Assembly (NCBI GenBank): GCA_003952965.2
Contig: CM025854.1
Coordinates: 9,628,399 to 9,692,398, forward strand
Direction: 5' to 3'
Origin: Morella rubra
Taxonomy: Eukaryota > Streptophyta > Magnoliopsida > Fagales > Myricaceae
Length of the DNA: 64,000 nucleotides
Shown here: positions 45,622-56,712 of the stretch, piece by piece
Layout: each line of letters opens with the position of its first letter
Position numbering within the stretch: the stretch's first letter is position 1
Made by a program: the position numbers and the translations under genes
The notes under the pieces: generated by a model
Databases searched by the model: none
What the model was told of the DNA's origin: nothing
The model's input: the letters and a program-made list of their open reading frames with translations, nothing else

Positions 45622-47023
45622 TGAAAGTCTAAATAACAACCCAAGAGGGGGGGAGAATTGGGTTTATAAAAAACTTCCTTTTTCAATAAAAATGCAGATC
45701 TAAAATATATAATAAGTGAAATATGCTAATGAATAAAAGATAAAGCATAAAGCATAAATCTCCACAAGTATGAATATGTACTGAAACGTAAGAGAGATAG
45801 AGTTAGAGAGATGACACCGTAATTTTAGGTGGTTCGGCCAACACTTGCCTACGTCCACCCCAAGGCTATTGACTTCCTTGGGCTTCCTTCACTATTCTCC
45901 AAATAGCAAATACACCTTAGCTTCCGGGGTGCTAAGGAACCTTTACAAAGCGTTTTTCGAGCTCACGCTTTAACTCTCTTCACAAATCCCAAAACCCAAG
46001 GGATTTCTTCTACTCTCACAAGTAGGACCAAGTGTTTTCCCAACACTCAAATGTTTTACAATAGATGGGTACAATGAAGAATGGCTCTCTAAGCCGAATA
46101 TGCAAGTGGAAAGCTCACAACGTGTGGAATGGCTCTCTAAGCCGAATTAGCAAATGAAAAGCTCAATAAAGTGCAAGAAGACAAGATTCTTGAATGAAAC
46201 CTAAAGTTTGGCAAGTAGGAGCACAAGCTTTCTTGGTAGGTGCGGTCTTCCCTCTTCTTCAAAGAACTTTCTCTCTCTAGAAGTTAGGGCAAGAAATTGC
46301 AAGTGTGTTGTCTCTTCTTCAAGAAATTCTCTCTCTTTGGAGGCTAGGTCGTCAATGAAGAGCAAGAGGAGAAGATTTAACAATGGGAGCTTTGATCTTG
46401 GAGGAATCAGCAAATGAAATCTTTGGATCTTGCTTTCTCTCTCTATCGGAGGTAGATTTTGAATAATGATGCAAGTCCTTTCTTTCTCTCTCTATCTCAT
46501 TCTTCTTATAGCCCCTAGGTCTTCAACGGTCATCAAGTAGCTTTATTGTACCGTTGGAAGGGGTTCCAAGTCTTTTTGAACCATTTTGGATGATTGGCGT
46601 CGTTCCAAGATTTCTGCAAATTCGCACCATGTGTCGACATATTGATTATGTGCTGACACATTAAAACTTGGCCTGGAAACATGCTCTCGGGTGTAGTGCA
46701 ATGTGTCGACACTTGTCTTCAATGTGTCGACACATTGAAACTTAGTCTGAAAATGCTGTTTTTGCATTCGGAGAAGTGCAATGTGTCGACATCAATGTGT
46801 CGACACAATGCATCGTGATTTGCAACAGTCCAAGACACCTACAATATAAAATTGATGTAATGGTGTTCAAGAGAAATAACCTCAATATTTGAAATATATT
46901 TTAGAAATAGTGGATTGACAAGTAAAATCTAAAATCTTCAAAACTTAGAATTTTTGTTTTTCATTGTTTGCAAAAAACAATTATGATGACAAAACCATTT
47001 TAAAAACGACAATTTGCTAACAA
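45622..47023 (-). repeat. Copia-A 3' LTR, right arm
   Basis: Starts TGTTAGCAAATTG at 47,023 and ends ...AGACTTTCA at 45,622 (minus strand). It shares the ATTCGGCTTAGAGAGCC tandem duplication with the left-arm 3' LTR and has a TGTCGACA-rich block at about 46,630-46,805. Confidence 0.88.
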
Positions 47024-47688
47024 ATAGAAAAGCTCCCCCTGAGAACAAGCAGGAGTTTTTCATGATATTTTTAGCAAAAAGGACTTTGAGATTTTACAAA
47101 AATTTTGCAAGAGTTTCCTTTGTAAATGGAGGTTTCCCAAAATTTTAAAACATGAAAGAACACTTCTATAACTTCCTCCAAACTTCCAATTTTTCAATCA
47201 GAACACAAGACTTCATATTGAGGATTGAAAGTTAGGAATACTACCTGTAAAGCAAATCTCAAATGTCCACAATTAAGTGCAAAGAGATAAGCACTTCTCA
47301 ATTCCCTTATAATCATCATTAGAAATCACAGATATGAACATAATAAAAAAAAAATAGAGACATATAAATGACCATAGATATCCATTAGATAAAGCAAGTC
47401 AAGTGTAAATGGAATGTCCTCAGTTAAGAACTAGGAAGTCAACATAATACTTATAAACTTCTCCCCACTTCTCCATAAACTTCTAAACTTCTCCCCACTT
47501 CTCTCCATAATACTTAACTTACTTCTCCCCCTTTGGCATCATCAAAAATAGGATAAGGGGAGGGCAAGAGCAGTTGGCTATTTAGGTGGAGTCTATGTAG
47601 TGGAGGTAGAAGGTTTGGATTGCTTGATAGGAGGAGGAGGATACACAATTGCAAACTTCTTCAGCCATTCCATCCAAGTCGTGGAGAA

Positions 47689-48111
47689 CTAATATGTCCA
47701 TTTCATCCCATGAGGCTGAAGATTTCTATCTGCTTCCATATGCACCTCTATGGCCTTTACAACATCCTCAGCTGATGATTTCACAAAAGCATGAAGATCA
47801 ACAGAAATGGTGGTGAACTCATCAACAGTATTATAAAGCACATTGCTAGCCACATGGATGTTGTTGCTGACTTGATGCTTAAGACCCCTCATAACCATAT
47901 CAAAAGTCCCAAAATGCTCTGTATGAATACCAAGCAGCTTTGTAATATCTTCAAATCCCTTCCTCATACAAGTGGCCTTCATCAGATACCAATTGGGAAG
48001 GAAAAGTGAGAATATGGTTGTTTGGAAAAGATAAAGGGTTCTGTGAGGTCGAGAGAAGCAATAAGTGTCGACCCTAGCCATTGGTGAGTATTTATGAGCC
48101 ACGTGGGCCAT
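47689..48111 (-). pseudogene. Copia-A accessory ORF, right arm
   Basis: Nearly identical to 15,318-15,740 on the left and ending MKWTY. It lies between pol and the 3' LTR and is homologous to the tail of the Copia-C accessory ORF. Confidence 0.6.
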
Positions 48112-48310
48112 TTTTTTAAAAAAAAAAAAGTCAACAAAAACATGGCATGCAAAATGAGTACATACAATGTTTTCTCAAAGGGCAAGTATGATTTCAAAAG
48201 AAATGCACAGAGAGCAATTTAAACAAAGAACATAACATGTCCAATGTAATCAATTAACATATCAAAAGGAAAAATCACTCACATATTACCAATTTAGTCC
48301 GAAGGAAATC

Positions 48311-49200
48311 TCATTCTAATTTCTTGGCGTATGAAGCAAAATCTATCCTTATTACACTAAACATGATAACAGGTCTACTCACAGTAAGGTAAAGAAAAGA
48401 TCCAATCATACCTCGATACCTCGTGTGTACAACGTCTTTACCTTTCTCATCATTTTCCATTTTGGTTGATGGACTCATTGGTGTACCCATCGGTTTTGAG
48501 TTGTCCATCCCAAATCTTTTGAGTAGGTCTCTTGTGTATTTGGCTTGGTTTATGAAGATGCCCTCATGATTTTGTTTAATCTGAAGCCCGAGAAGGTAAC
48601 TCAATTCTCCCATGAGGCTTATCTTGAATTCACCTTTCATGACTTTGGAAAATTCTTCACAAAGAGACACATTAGTAGAACCAAAAATAATTCATCAACA
48701 TATATATGAATGATAAGCAATTCATTTTCCTTTTCCTTAGTAAGAGAGTGGTATCGATCATACCTCGTGACAATCCATTTTCAATAAGGAAGGAACTTAA
48801 CCATTTATACCATATATGCTCGAGGTGCTTGCTTCAAGCCATATGGTGCTTTTGAGCTTGAACACATGGTGTGGTAGCTTTTCATCTACAAATCTAGGAG
48901 GTTGTTCTACACACACTTCCTCGGAAAGATAACCATTAAGAAATGTACATTTCACATTCATTTGAAATAATTTGAAATCATTAAACCATGCAAAGGTAAG
49001 CAACATGAGAAAAGATTATAAATGAGCAACGGAAGCAAAAGTTTCATCAAAATCAATCCCCTCTTCTTGATTGTAACCTTGGGCTACCAATCTTGCCTTG
49101 TTCCTCACTACAACCCCGAATTCATCCATTTTGTTTCTAAAAACCCATTTTGTACCAAAAATTTGATAATCCTTGGGTTTAGGAACTAGATGTCATACCA
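48311..49200 (-). pseudogene. Copia-A reverse transcriptase parts, right arm
   Basis: Signatures include VQMNVKCTFLNGYLSEEVCV-like sequence near 48,900-48,970, SLMGELSYLLGLQIKQ and KFLYLTVSRPVIMFSV-like sequence near 48,330-48,390. It matches 14,250-15,118 on the left. RNase H is not recognised downstream. Broken fossil. Confidence 0.75.
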
Positions 49201-49665
49201 GATTTTTCTCAAACTATTTTAGTCATCCTCCATGGCATGAATCCAACTTTTATCATCTTTTGCCTCATAAATATTCTTAGGCTCAAGTTGAGAAAGTAAG
49301 GCAAAATTACTAGCTTGATTATAAGAAGAGCAAGTTCTTACACAATGATTTGATCAATATGATGATTTCTGACAAACTTCAAAGCCTTTAGTAGATTGAT
49401 GTTGCTTTGAGGTATTTCTTTTTCAAGATCTACAATATCAATGTCATCTCTTCTCAAGGAGACGTTAGATTCAACAAATACCACATGAACAGATTCTTCA
49501 ACAACTAGAGTATGTTTACTGAAAATATTGGCTTTACTAGAAGTTGAATAACCAAGAAAGTCATCTCATTCTTCAAAAGGAAACGTTAGATTCATCAAAA
49601 ACATATTGAACTGATTCTTCAAATCCTTTTTGGGTCCTTTGGTGTTAGAATTAATTTCTTTCATC

Positions 49666-51245
49666 CTATCCTTTTCGAATCCAAACAAATTTAATGCCAC
49701 TAGAAGATTTCTTTCTAGTTGGACAAACATGTGATATATGTCCAGATTTACCACAAAAGTTGCACAATGTAAATGATGGAGATGATTTTGTGATCATATA
49801 AGAGTAAGATTTTTTATCATTGAAGGAATCATATCCAATGCCACTTTTGTTGAAGCAACACCTTTGAGAACCAAGAAGAATGTCAAGGTTTCTTTTTCCT
49901 TGAGTGAATCTTGCAAGATCTTGAGTGAGAGAGTCAACTTTCCTTTTTAAATCAATGTTTTCAGATTTTAAATCATTTGACTCTTCTTGCAAGATTTTCT
50001 CATTTTCTTTTTGACTCTTGCAAGATTCTCTTCAAGAGAAACAACTTGGTATTTCAAAGTATCATTTTCTTGGATAAGTGTTTCAAGGTTCTTTTTAAGA
50101 CAACAATACTTTGAAAACACTCTTTTAATTCAAGATATTGTTCATCAAAAGCATATTGTAATTCATCAAATGTGAATGAACAAATTGAAGAGTCTTGTAC
50201 CTCATTTTCATTATCCTTTGCCATGAAGCATATATTTGCAATTTCTTCATCACTATCACTATCACTTTCATCGGTCTCTCCCCATGCGGCCAAAAAGGCT
50301 TTCTTTTTGTTCTTGAAATCTTTGGATTTCTTGTGGGATTCAAGGTTGGGGCAATCCGTCTTGACATGTCCCAGCTTCTTGCATCCATAGCAAATAATGT
50401 CATTCTTCTTGCTACTATCACCTTTATAGCTTGTCTTCCTTGGAAAATCTTTTATCTTCTTGTTTCTTCCTGGAAGAATTTCTTGAATCTCTTGGTGGAC
50501 AATGTCATTTCCTCATCATCTTCGGAAGACTCATCATCACTAGAGCATGAGGCTTTCAAGGCAATGCCTCTTTTTTCTTTTCCTTCATCCTCGTCCCCCT
50601 TTACTTGGTTCATCTCATGTGTCATGAGAGATCCCATGAGCTCATCCAAAGAAAGCTTTGTCAAGTCTTTGGCTTCTTGAATGGCGGTGACCTTGGGTTC
50701 CCAAGCTTTTGGTAAACACCTAAGAATCTTTCTCACCATTTCAACATTAGTGTATTCTTTACCAAGAGATTTAAGACCATTTATAATATCGGTAAAGCGA
50801 GTAAACATATATGAAATATTTTCATCGGTTTCATCTTAAAAAGCTCATAACTATGAACAAGCATACTAATCTTGTTTTCTTTAACTTGATTCGTACCTTC
50901 ATGGGCTACTTGAAGTTTGTCCCAAATTTGTTTTGCGGTATCACAACCGGAAACACGATTAAATTCATTTGAATCAAGTGCACAATATAACACATTCATA
51001 GCTTTAGAATTCAAGGACATAAGTTTTAAATCAGCATCATCCCAATCTTTTTCATCTTTCAACATACCTTCCTTGTCTCTAGGAAATTTAGGACCATTTG
51101 AGATAACTCTCCACAATTGATAGTCCACGGCTTGGATGTAAATCCTCATCCTTGCCTTCCAGTAGTTATAACAAGTCCCATTGAACAAGGGTGGTCTATT
51201 TGTGGATTGACCTTCAGCTAAATAGGTGCTAACAAGGGTTGTCAT
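49666..51245 (-). pseudogene. Copia-A gag region, right arm
   Basis: The ATG at 51,245 opens MTTLVSTYLAEGQSTNRPPL. The gag domain continues with DTAKQIWDKLQVAHEGTN and EYTNVEMVRKILRCLPKAWE, followed by an acidic stretch, a coiled-coil-like region and the knuckle CNFCGKSGHISHVC. It is about 300 bases longer in the middle than the left-arm copy. Broken fossil. Confidence 0.82.
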
Positions 51246-51267
51246 AGATAGAGATATAAAACCTCAA

Positions 51268-51278
51268 CTCTGATACCA
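51268..51278 (-). other. Primer-binding site, initiator-Met-tRNA type
   Basis: TGGTATCAGAG on the minus strand, two bases inside the 5' LTR, matches the 3' end of plant initiator methionine tRNA, the usual Copia primer. The left-arm copy has lost this site together with the end of its 5' LTR. Confidence 0.88.
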
Positions 51279-51280
51279 AT

Positions 51281-52694
51281 TGTGAGTCTAAATAACAACC
51301 CAAGAAGGGGGGTGAATTGGGTTTATCAAAAACGTCTCCCCTTTTTAAAAAAATGCAGATATAGAAAATATACTTTTTCTACAAATACAAGAGCAGATCT
51401 GAATATGCTTAATGCTTCTTAATAAGAAGAACAATAAATTATAAAGCACAAATCTCCACAAGTATAAATATGTACTAAAACGTAAGAGAGATAGAGTTAG
51501 AGAGATGACACCGTAATTTTAGGTGTCCTTTACTATTCTTCGAATAGCAAATACACCTTAGCTTCTGGGGTGCTAAGGAACCTTTACAAAGCGTTTTTCG
51601 AGCTCACGCTTTAACTCTCTTCACAAATCCAAAATCCAAGGGATTTCTTCTACTCTCACAAGTAGGACCAAGTGTTTTCGCGACACTTAAATGTTTTACA
51701 ATAGATGGGTACAATGAATAATGGCTCTCTAAGCCGAATTAGCAAATCAATAAAGTGCAAGAAGACAAGATTCTTCAAAGAAACCTAAAGTTTGGCAAGT
51801 AGGAGCACAAGCTTTCTTGGTAGGTGCGGTCTTCCCTCTTCTTCAAAGCACTTTCTCTCTCTAGAAGTTAGGGCAAAGACAACTTGCAAGAGTGTTGTCT
51901 CTTCTTCAAGAAATTCTCTCTCTTTCGAGGCTAGGTTGTCAATGAAGAGCAAGAGGAGAAGATTTAACAATGGGAGCTTTGATCTTGGAGGAATCAGCAA
52001 ATGAAATCTTTGGATCTTGATTTCTCTCTCTATCGGAGGTAGATTTTGAATAATGATGCAAGTCCTTTTTTTTCTCTCTCTATCTCATTCTTCGTATAGC
52101 TCCTAGGTCTTCAACGGTCATCAAGTAGCTTTATTGTACCGTTGGAGGGGTTCCAAATCTTTTTGAACCATTTTGGATGATCTGGCGTCGTTCAAGATTT
52201 CTGCAAATTCGCACCATGTGTCGACACATTGATGGTATGTGCTGACACATTAAAATTTGGCCTGGAAACATGCTCTCGGATGTTAGTGCAATGTGTCGAT
52301 ACTTGTCTTCAATGTGTCGACACATTGAACACTTAGTCTGAAAATGTTGTCGACACCAAGAATTTTGCATTATGGAGTAAGTACAATGTGTCGACATTGG
52401 TCTTCAATGTGTCGACACATATAACTGCTGGAGAGAAAAATTAGCATCTTAAAAGTGTCTAATCCATTCCAACACTTTTTTAAGCACCTACAATAAGAAA
52501 GATTGATCTTATCAACTTATGTAATGGTGTTCAAGTACACTTAAAAATAATTTAAAGAAATAACCTCAATCTTTTGAAATATATTTTAGAAATAGTGGAA
52601 TGACAAGATAAAATCTAAAAGTTTTAAAGCACTTAGAATTTTTGTTATCATCAAAATCAATTATAGATTGTTTGCAAAACAACCTAGGCTAACA
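51281..52694 (-). repeat. Copia-A 5' LTR, right arm
   Basis: Minus-strand start TGTTAGCCTAGG at 52,694 and end GACTCACA at 51,281, two bases from the primer site. It holds five TGTCGACA palindromes or near-copies at about 52,215-52,425. Only its inner ~750 bases have a partner in the left arm. Confidence 0.88.
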
Positions 52695-53526
52695 ATTTTT
52701 TATATTTATTGTAATAGAAAGAGATGATTTGATGGAGAGATAAAATGATTTTGAATTTTTTTTTTTGTACCCCAAATTTTGAGTTAGTTATGTTTGCATT
52801 CTTCATTTTGGATGGATAAATTTGTTTCCAATATTTTGGATTTTGCCAACACTTAGAGTGCTTGATAACTAATATTTAATAATAACTACCATGCTTGGGT
52901 CTAGCTGAAGCTGAATTGAAGTATTGGATTTGCAAACACTTAAAGAGTGCTTGATTAATTCAGCAATGAAGATTTTCTTGAAGGCGCAGCGAAGGGGGTC
53001 CACATGCGTGAGATGCACAACCATTTTGCTTGGCCGGCTAACACCTTTCCTCTAGCTACTGCCTCTTCTCTAATCGTCAGTCCAGTTTCCTTTTCTACAA
53101 AATTCAACTTGTCGTCCATTATGAGTCATCTCAACTCTCCGTTTGTTTAGGTATATGTATGGTCGTTAGGCCCTTAGGTTATTGGAGTCGCCTCTTTGAA
53201 GCGTCTAACGCGTCCTTTAGAGTATGTAATTAATAAAATTCTAGAATTGTTATGATAAAGAAATGTAGCCAATGGGATGAAATGCACAAGTGGACTGCAA
53301 CTCAGTTGAAGAACAACTCCTTGATTAATTCAGCAAGGAAGATTTTCTTTAATGAGGCTATCACTCTTTGGTTCTGTGATTTGGTGAAACGATTACTAGT
53401 TAACAATAGGTCAATGAAGATTAACCTTTTTATTTGACTAAATATCTAACGGAGAGTCCTATCTGTACCTAAAGACTAGATAGCTATGCTATGTTGCGTT
53501 ATTGGTGAGCTTGTATCTTTTGATTC
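52695..53526. other. Non-coding DNA right of the palindrome
   Basis: 52,697-52,790 is related to 56,083-56,170 (shared TAATAGAAAGAGATGATTT). A ~32-base phrase, CTTGATTAATTCAGCAA followed by GAAGATTTTCTT, occurs at about 52,953 and 53,319. A 61-codon frame at 53,252-53,437 overlaps the second copy but shows no family. Confidence 0.6.
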
Positions 53527-53527
53527 A

Positions 53528-53906
53528 GGGTTAAATACACTAATTTGCACACTCTGACCATAGAGGTCTTGACACTTTATACCCCAATCTATTATTTTAC
53601 TCACGTTGCATCCATCAACTATTGATTTCAAACATTTCCTCCATTAAAATTTTCCGAAAATTTATTTTTTGGTCTCAAATTTATGATTTTACCCTCATAA
53701 AATAGTCACTGCCAAAAAAAAATTTGGAGACAAAATTATCACTTACACACCAAAAAATTATTTTCTGTCAAAATTATCCAAAAATTTTGACAGAGAGTGC
53801 AAAGTGTTTGAAATCAAGAGTTGAGGAGTGCAATGTCTCAAAAATAAAATAAGCAAGTGCAAAATATTAGACTCTCAAACCTTGTGGGTGCAAAATGTAA
53901 TTAACC
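53528..53906. mobile_element. MITE-like element with near-full-length inverted halves (~380 bp)
   Basis: The ends are GGTTAAATAC and the complement of GGTTAATTAC. The inner halves also pair, with TTGATTTCAAACA on both sides about 100 bases in. The flanks TTTGATTC and TTTGATTT may be a target duplication. Foldback structure and flank length suggest a Mutator-type MITE. Confidence 0.7.
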
Positions 53907-54579
53907 TTTTGATTTACTTTAATATACTTACCTAGTTACCCAACAAAAAAAAAAAATTTAACGGAGGGCGTGATGGGGTCATTTTTTAAGCACAAAGAGA
54001 ATGATCTAAAAGGTTGTCAAGAGATCTTTGAAATCTCCTTGATTTGAACAGATCTTTCAGCTATCAACTATACCTTAATTGCTAGAATTTTATATCATAA
54101 TTATCACCTATTAATGCTGTTTAATTTTGTTCGTTTCTAACAGAAATGCATCTAAAAAATCAAAAATTCCTATTTGAACGTGCTTAATATGACAAGTAGT
54201 TCTTTACTTAAAATTGGTTAATGTGATAAAATAATTTCGCAATTAAAAGTTTTTAACGTGACATACTAGATGTTTTGTGCATTAGTAAAAAAACATAGAA
54301 ATTAAAGCTTCTCTCCCAAAAGCACAAAAAATGAACATTTTTTTAGGGGAGGCAAACTTTAATACGGTAATTTTTGAGGCAGTCAATGTTTAAAAAAATA
54401 AATAAATAAATAAAGCCTTATTTTAAAAAAAATTCCTTGATTTTTGGCTCGTGGCCTAGTTAGGCTTCTCGCCCGGCTTACTGCTCTCGGGAACTTAACA
54501 AAATTATTGAGGGATTATGAAATTTTACTCTTTTTAACTATCTTATTGAAAAGGATCACTATAAAGGTTCAAATTACTA

Positions 54580-55135
54580 GGCTTAATTAGTTCATTAGTT
54601 CTTGGGATATGACCAAATCTCAAATTGGTCTCTAAGATGTACTTCATCCTAAACAAGTCATTGAAGAACCCTTCATGTCCTGGAGGGGTCATTCTGTCAA
54701 TTCTGCTACTTCTATTATTGGAATAAATTTTATGTGACTAACGGAGACATATTCACCACTAATCTCTTAAGTAGCCATGTATTCTCAATTCACTCAAACC
54801 ACCAAGTTGGACTGGTTGGTGCTAATTTTTAAATCCACATGAAATTGTTTAGACCATTTGGACCTAAAATGCGAGCATATAATCTCAAGCTGGACAAAGT
54901 TTTTGTTAAGACAAAGCACCTTGAGTGACTTGGAGCCACGTAGCTGTTTGTGATTGGTGGTGATGTGTCCTTGTTAATCAAGTGAGATTTATTTTATTAA
55001 CGAGGCCATCCGAGTCGACATAATGACTACTCTAAGACACAAAGTATTTCTCAGAGACTAGTTTAGGATGAAATAAACCTTAAGGACCAGTTTAAAATTC
55101 GAACATAGCCTAGAGACTAATGAACTAATTAAGCC
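54580..55135. mobile_element. MITE-like element with perfect 20-bp terminal inverted repeats (~556 bp)
   Basis: GGCTTAATTAGTTCATTAGT at 54,580 is repeated exactly, inverted, at 55,116-55,135. Similarity continues inward (TTCATCCTAAAC on both sides about 70 bases in). The flanks AAATTACTA and AAATTATTC agree at 7 of 9 positions, which suits a Mutator-type duplication. No ORF. Confidence 0.8.
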
Positions 55136-55374
55136 AAATTATTCTATCATATAAATTCCCTCAATTTAGCTTATTATAATTTAAAGGGTCATGATGCCAT
55201 GGAATGCATTATTTAGCCATTGAATTATGATATAAACGTGTGGCGTGGTTTGGTTTAAAGGCAAAAAGATGCAGGAGAGGTACTAGCTAGCCAAAAGAGA
55301 AACTCATCATGATGATCATTAGATGTTAGGGAGTATGTTAGCTAGCTAGTCTCTGTTAATAAAAAAATTTTAAT

Positions 55375-55657
55375 GGATAAATACACTTTTCATCTATCCA
55401 CTACTGGATCTTTGACATATTGCACCCTCCAACTACCAATGTTAGACACTTTACATCCTCTATCCGATAATAATACTCTCGTGAACTTAATGAGTTGACA
55501 ACAATTAATATCTTCACTATATGAAAAGTGGGTAAATGATGTTATAGTCATTTTAGTCTAAAATTTTAGTTAAAAAGTGCAATGAGTAAAAGGTGGTTAG
55601 TTTAGAGTGTAATTTGTTAAACTTCTAGTAATTGATGGGTAAAAAATATATTTATCT
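55375..55657. mobile_element. MITE-like element, degenerate (~283 bp)
   Basis: GGATAAATACACTTTTCATC at the left and TACCCATCAATTACT-type inverted sequence ending TTTATCTC at the right form imperfect inverted repeats. The internal text (ATTGCACCCTCCAACTACC) is of the same style as the element at 53,528, so they may be one family. Confidence 0.55.
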
Positions 55658-56246
55658 CAAAGTTTGATGTTTTAAGCTCTCCATAGGGAAGAGTCTTGTT
55701 TGCATTTAATGTGTGGAGATTAACAGAACCTCCAATTTGACTAAATCAAATTTTATTTTCTTATATTCTTATACTACATAAACTAATGTTTTTTATTATT
55801 TATAAAAATTATCATAATTCTAACACTTGGCATTAACTTGAAAGGAAAACTGAGGAAAATTAAGGCATCTGACAGATGCCAAATGTCAAAAGAGCATTTG
55901 AGGAATAAAGAGGTGGTGTGCCTCGGACAGCACAATTAGATTTACTTGGCCGAAAAGCGCTAGTTTTAAAAATTGAGGTACATTATAATTTTATTGAATT
56001 TTGAAAAAAAAAAGTAACTAGTAAAATTTGATGGGAGTAGATGAAAAGTGAGAAAAGACTATTTAAGTGAATTATTTAAGTAAATTTTTTATATTTATCG
56101 TAATAGAAAGAGATGATTTAATGAAGAAAGAGAAATAATTTTAATTTTTTTTTCCTAAAAAGTTAGTTAAAGATGTCAGTCCTCAATAGATTTGGACCGA
56201 ATAATAAAGGGCAATTGTAACTAACGCTAATAAAAGTGTAAGCCTT
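55658..56246. other. AT-rich non-coding DNA with dispersed repeats
   Basis: 55,757-55,832 resembles 59,245-59,341 (TTATACTACATAAAC-type text followed by AAAATTATCA and AACACTTG). 56,083-56,170 repeats 52,697-52,790. No gene seen. Confidence 0.5.
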
Positions 56247-56256
56247 TTATAAGGAT

Positions 56257-56465
56257 ATGATATGGGAAAAAGCTGACGAATTTCCAATACACAATACAAA
56301 ATCTGAGTTATCAAATATTTTTGGTTTTTCTGTGTTAATGACATATAATAATTTTTTATGTGTGAGCAAATATGTCACATGTCTTTTCCACATCCTGAAA
56401 TTCATGTCATTCAAATTTTCTATTTTTGAAGCATCTATTCCCCCTTTAGTAGCCATTTCAAAATT
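56257..56465 (-). pseudogene. Copia-type gag N-terminal fragment
   Basis: The minus-strand frame reads MATKGGIDASKIENLND then MWKRHVTYLLTHKKLLYV and TEKP, the typical start of a Copia gag (short N-terminus, W-x-R motif, hydrophobic helix, xxKP). No LTR, knuckle or pol follows in place. It does not match the Copia-A gag. Broken fossil of unknown element. Confidence 0.6.
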
Positions 56466-56712
56466 TAGGAAAATAATGCTCATAATTATAAAATATTAAA
56501 TAGTTGAGGCAACGTAATGGCACAAATACTTAATAAAAAAATATTGTGTTTAAAAAGAAATATAAACCTCAAACCACTCTTAGATAATCCTGTGTAATAT
56601 TTAAACTTCAAAAATTTAAAGTTCAAATATTTAAACTTCACACTACACTTAGCTCACAGTGTGTCCAACTAAGACAAAATACACAAAAACAAGTACTATT
56701 GTTGCAAACATA

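Larger units (their letters stand above)
32415..52040 (-). repeat. Right arm of the palindrome
   Basis: The arm repeats the left arm in reverse order and orientation: hAT, unassigned DNA, Copia-B with the inserted Gypsy element, and Copia-A. It differs from the left arm by a better-preserved hAT gene, about two extra units in a CCCGGG tandem array, and several length differences inside Copia-A. Beyond about 52,040 the Copia-A 5' LTR continues for another ~650 bases that have no partner on the left. Confidence 0.95.
45622..52694 (-). mobile_element. Sirevirus-like Copia element (Copia-A), right arm, both LTRs present
   Basis: The 5' LTR is 51,281-52,694 and the primer-binding site TGGTATCAGAG lies at 51,268-51,278. 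gag with a CCHC knuckle is 49,666-51,245, RT parts are at about 48,311-49,200, the accessory ORF is 47,689-48,111, the purine-tract complement CTCCCCCTG is near 47,032, and the 3' LTR is 45,622-47,023. Most of the integrase is missing. The two LTRs differ visibly, including a tandem duplication present only in the 3' LTR, so the insertion is not young. The 3' end lies in Copia-B, but sequence beyond the 5' LTR is not Copia-B, so no matching target duplication was found. Broken fossil. Confidence 0.85.

Noticed and set aside
11355-52040. Inverted-repeat arms as a plastid-type inverted repeat
   Set aside because: No plastid rRNA, tRNA or photosynthesis gene is present; the arms consist of nuclear transposons.
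56257-56465. Copia gag fragment as the missing 5' side of Copia-B
   Set aside because: Same orientation, but about 3.5 kb of unrelated DNA lies between it and Copia-A, and no target duplication or LTR supports the link.
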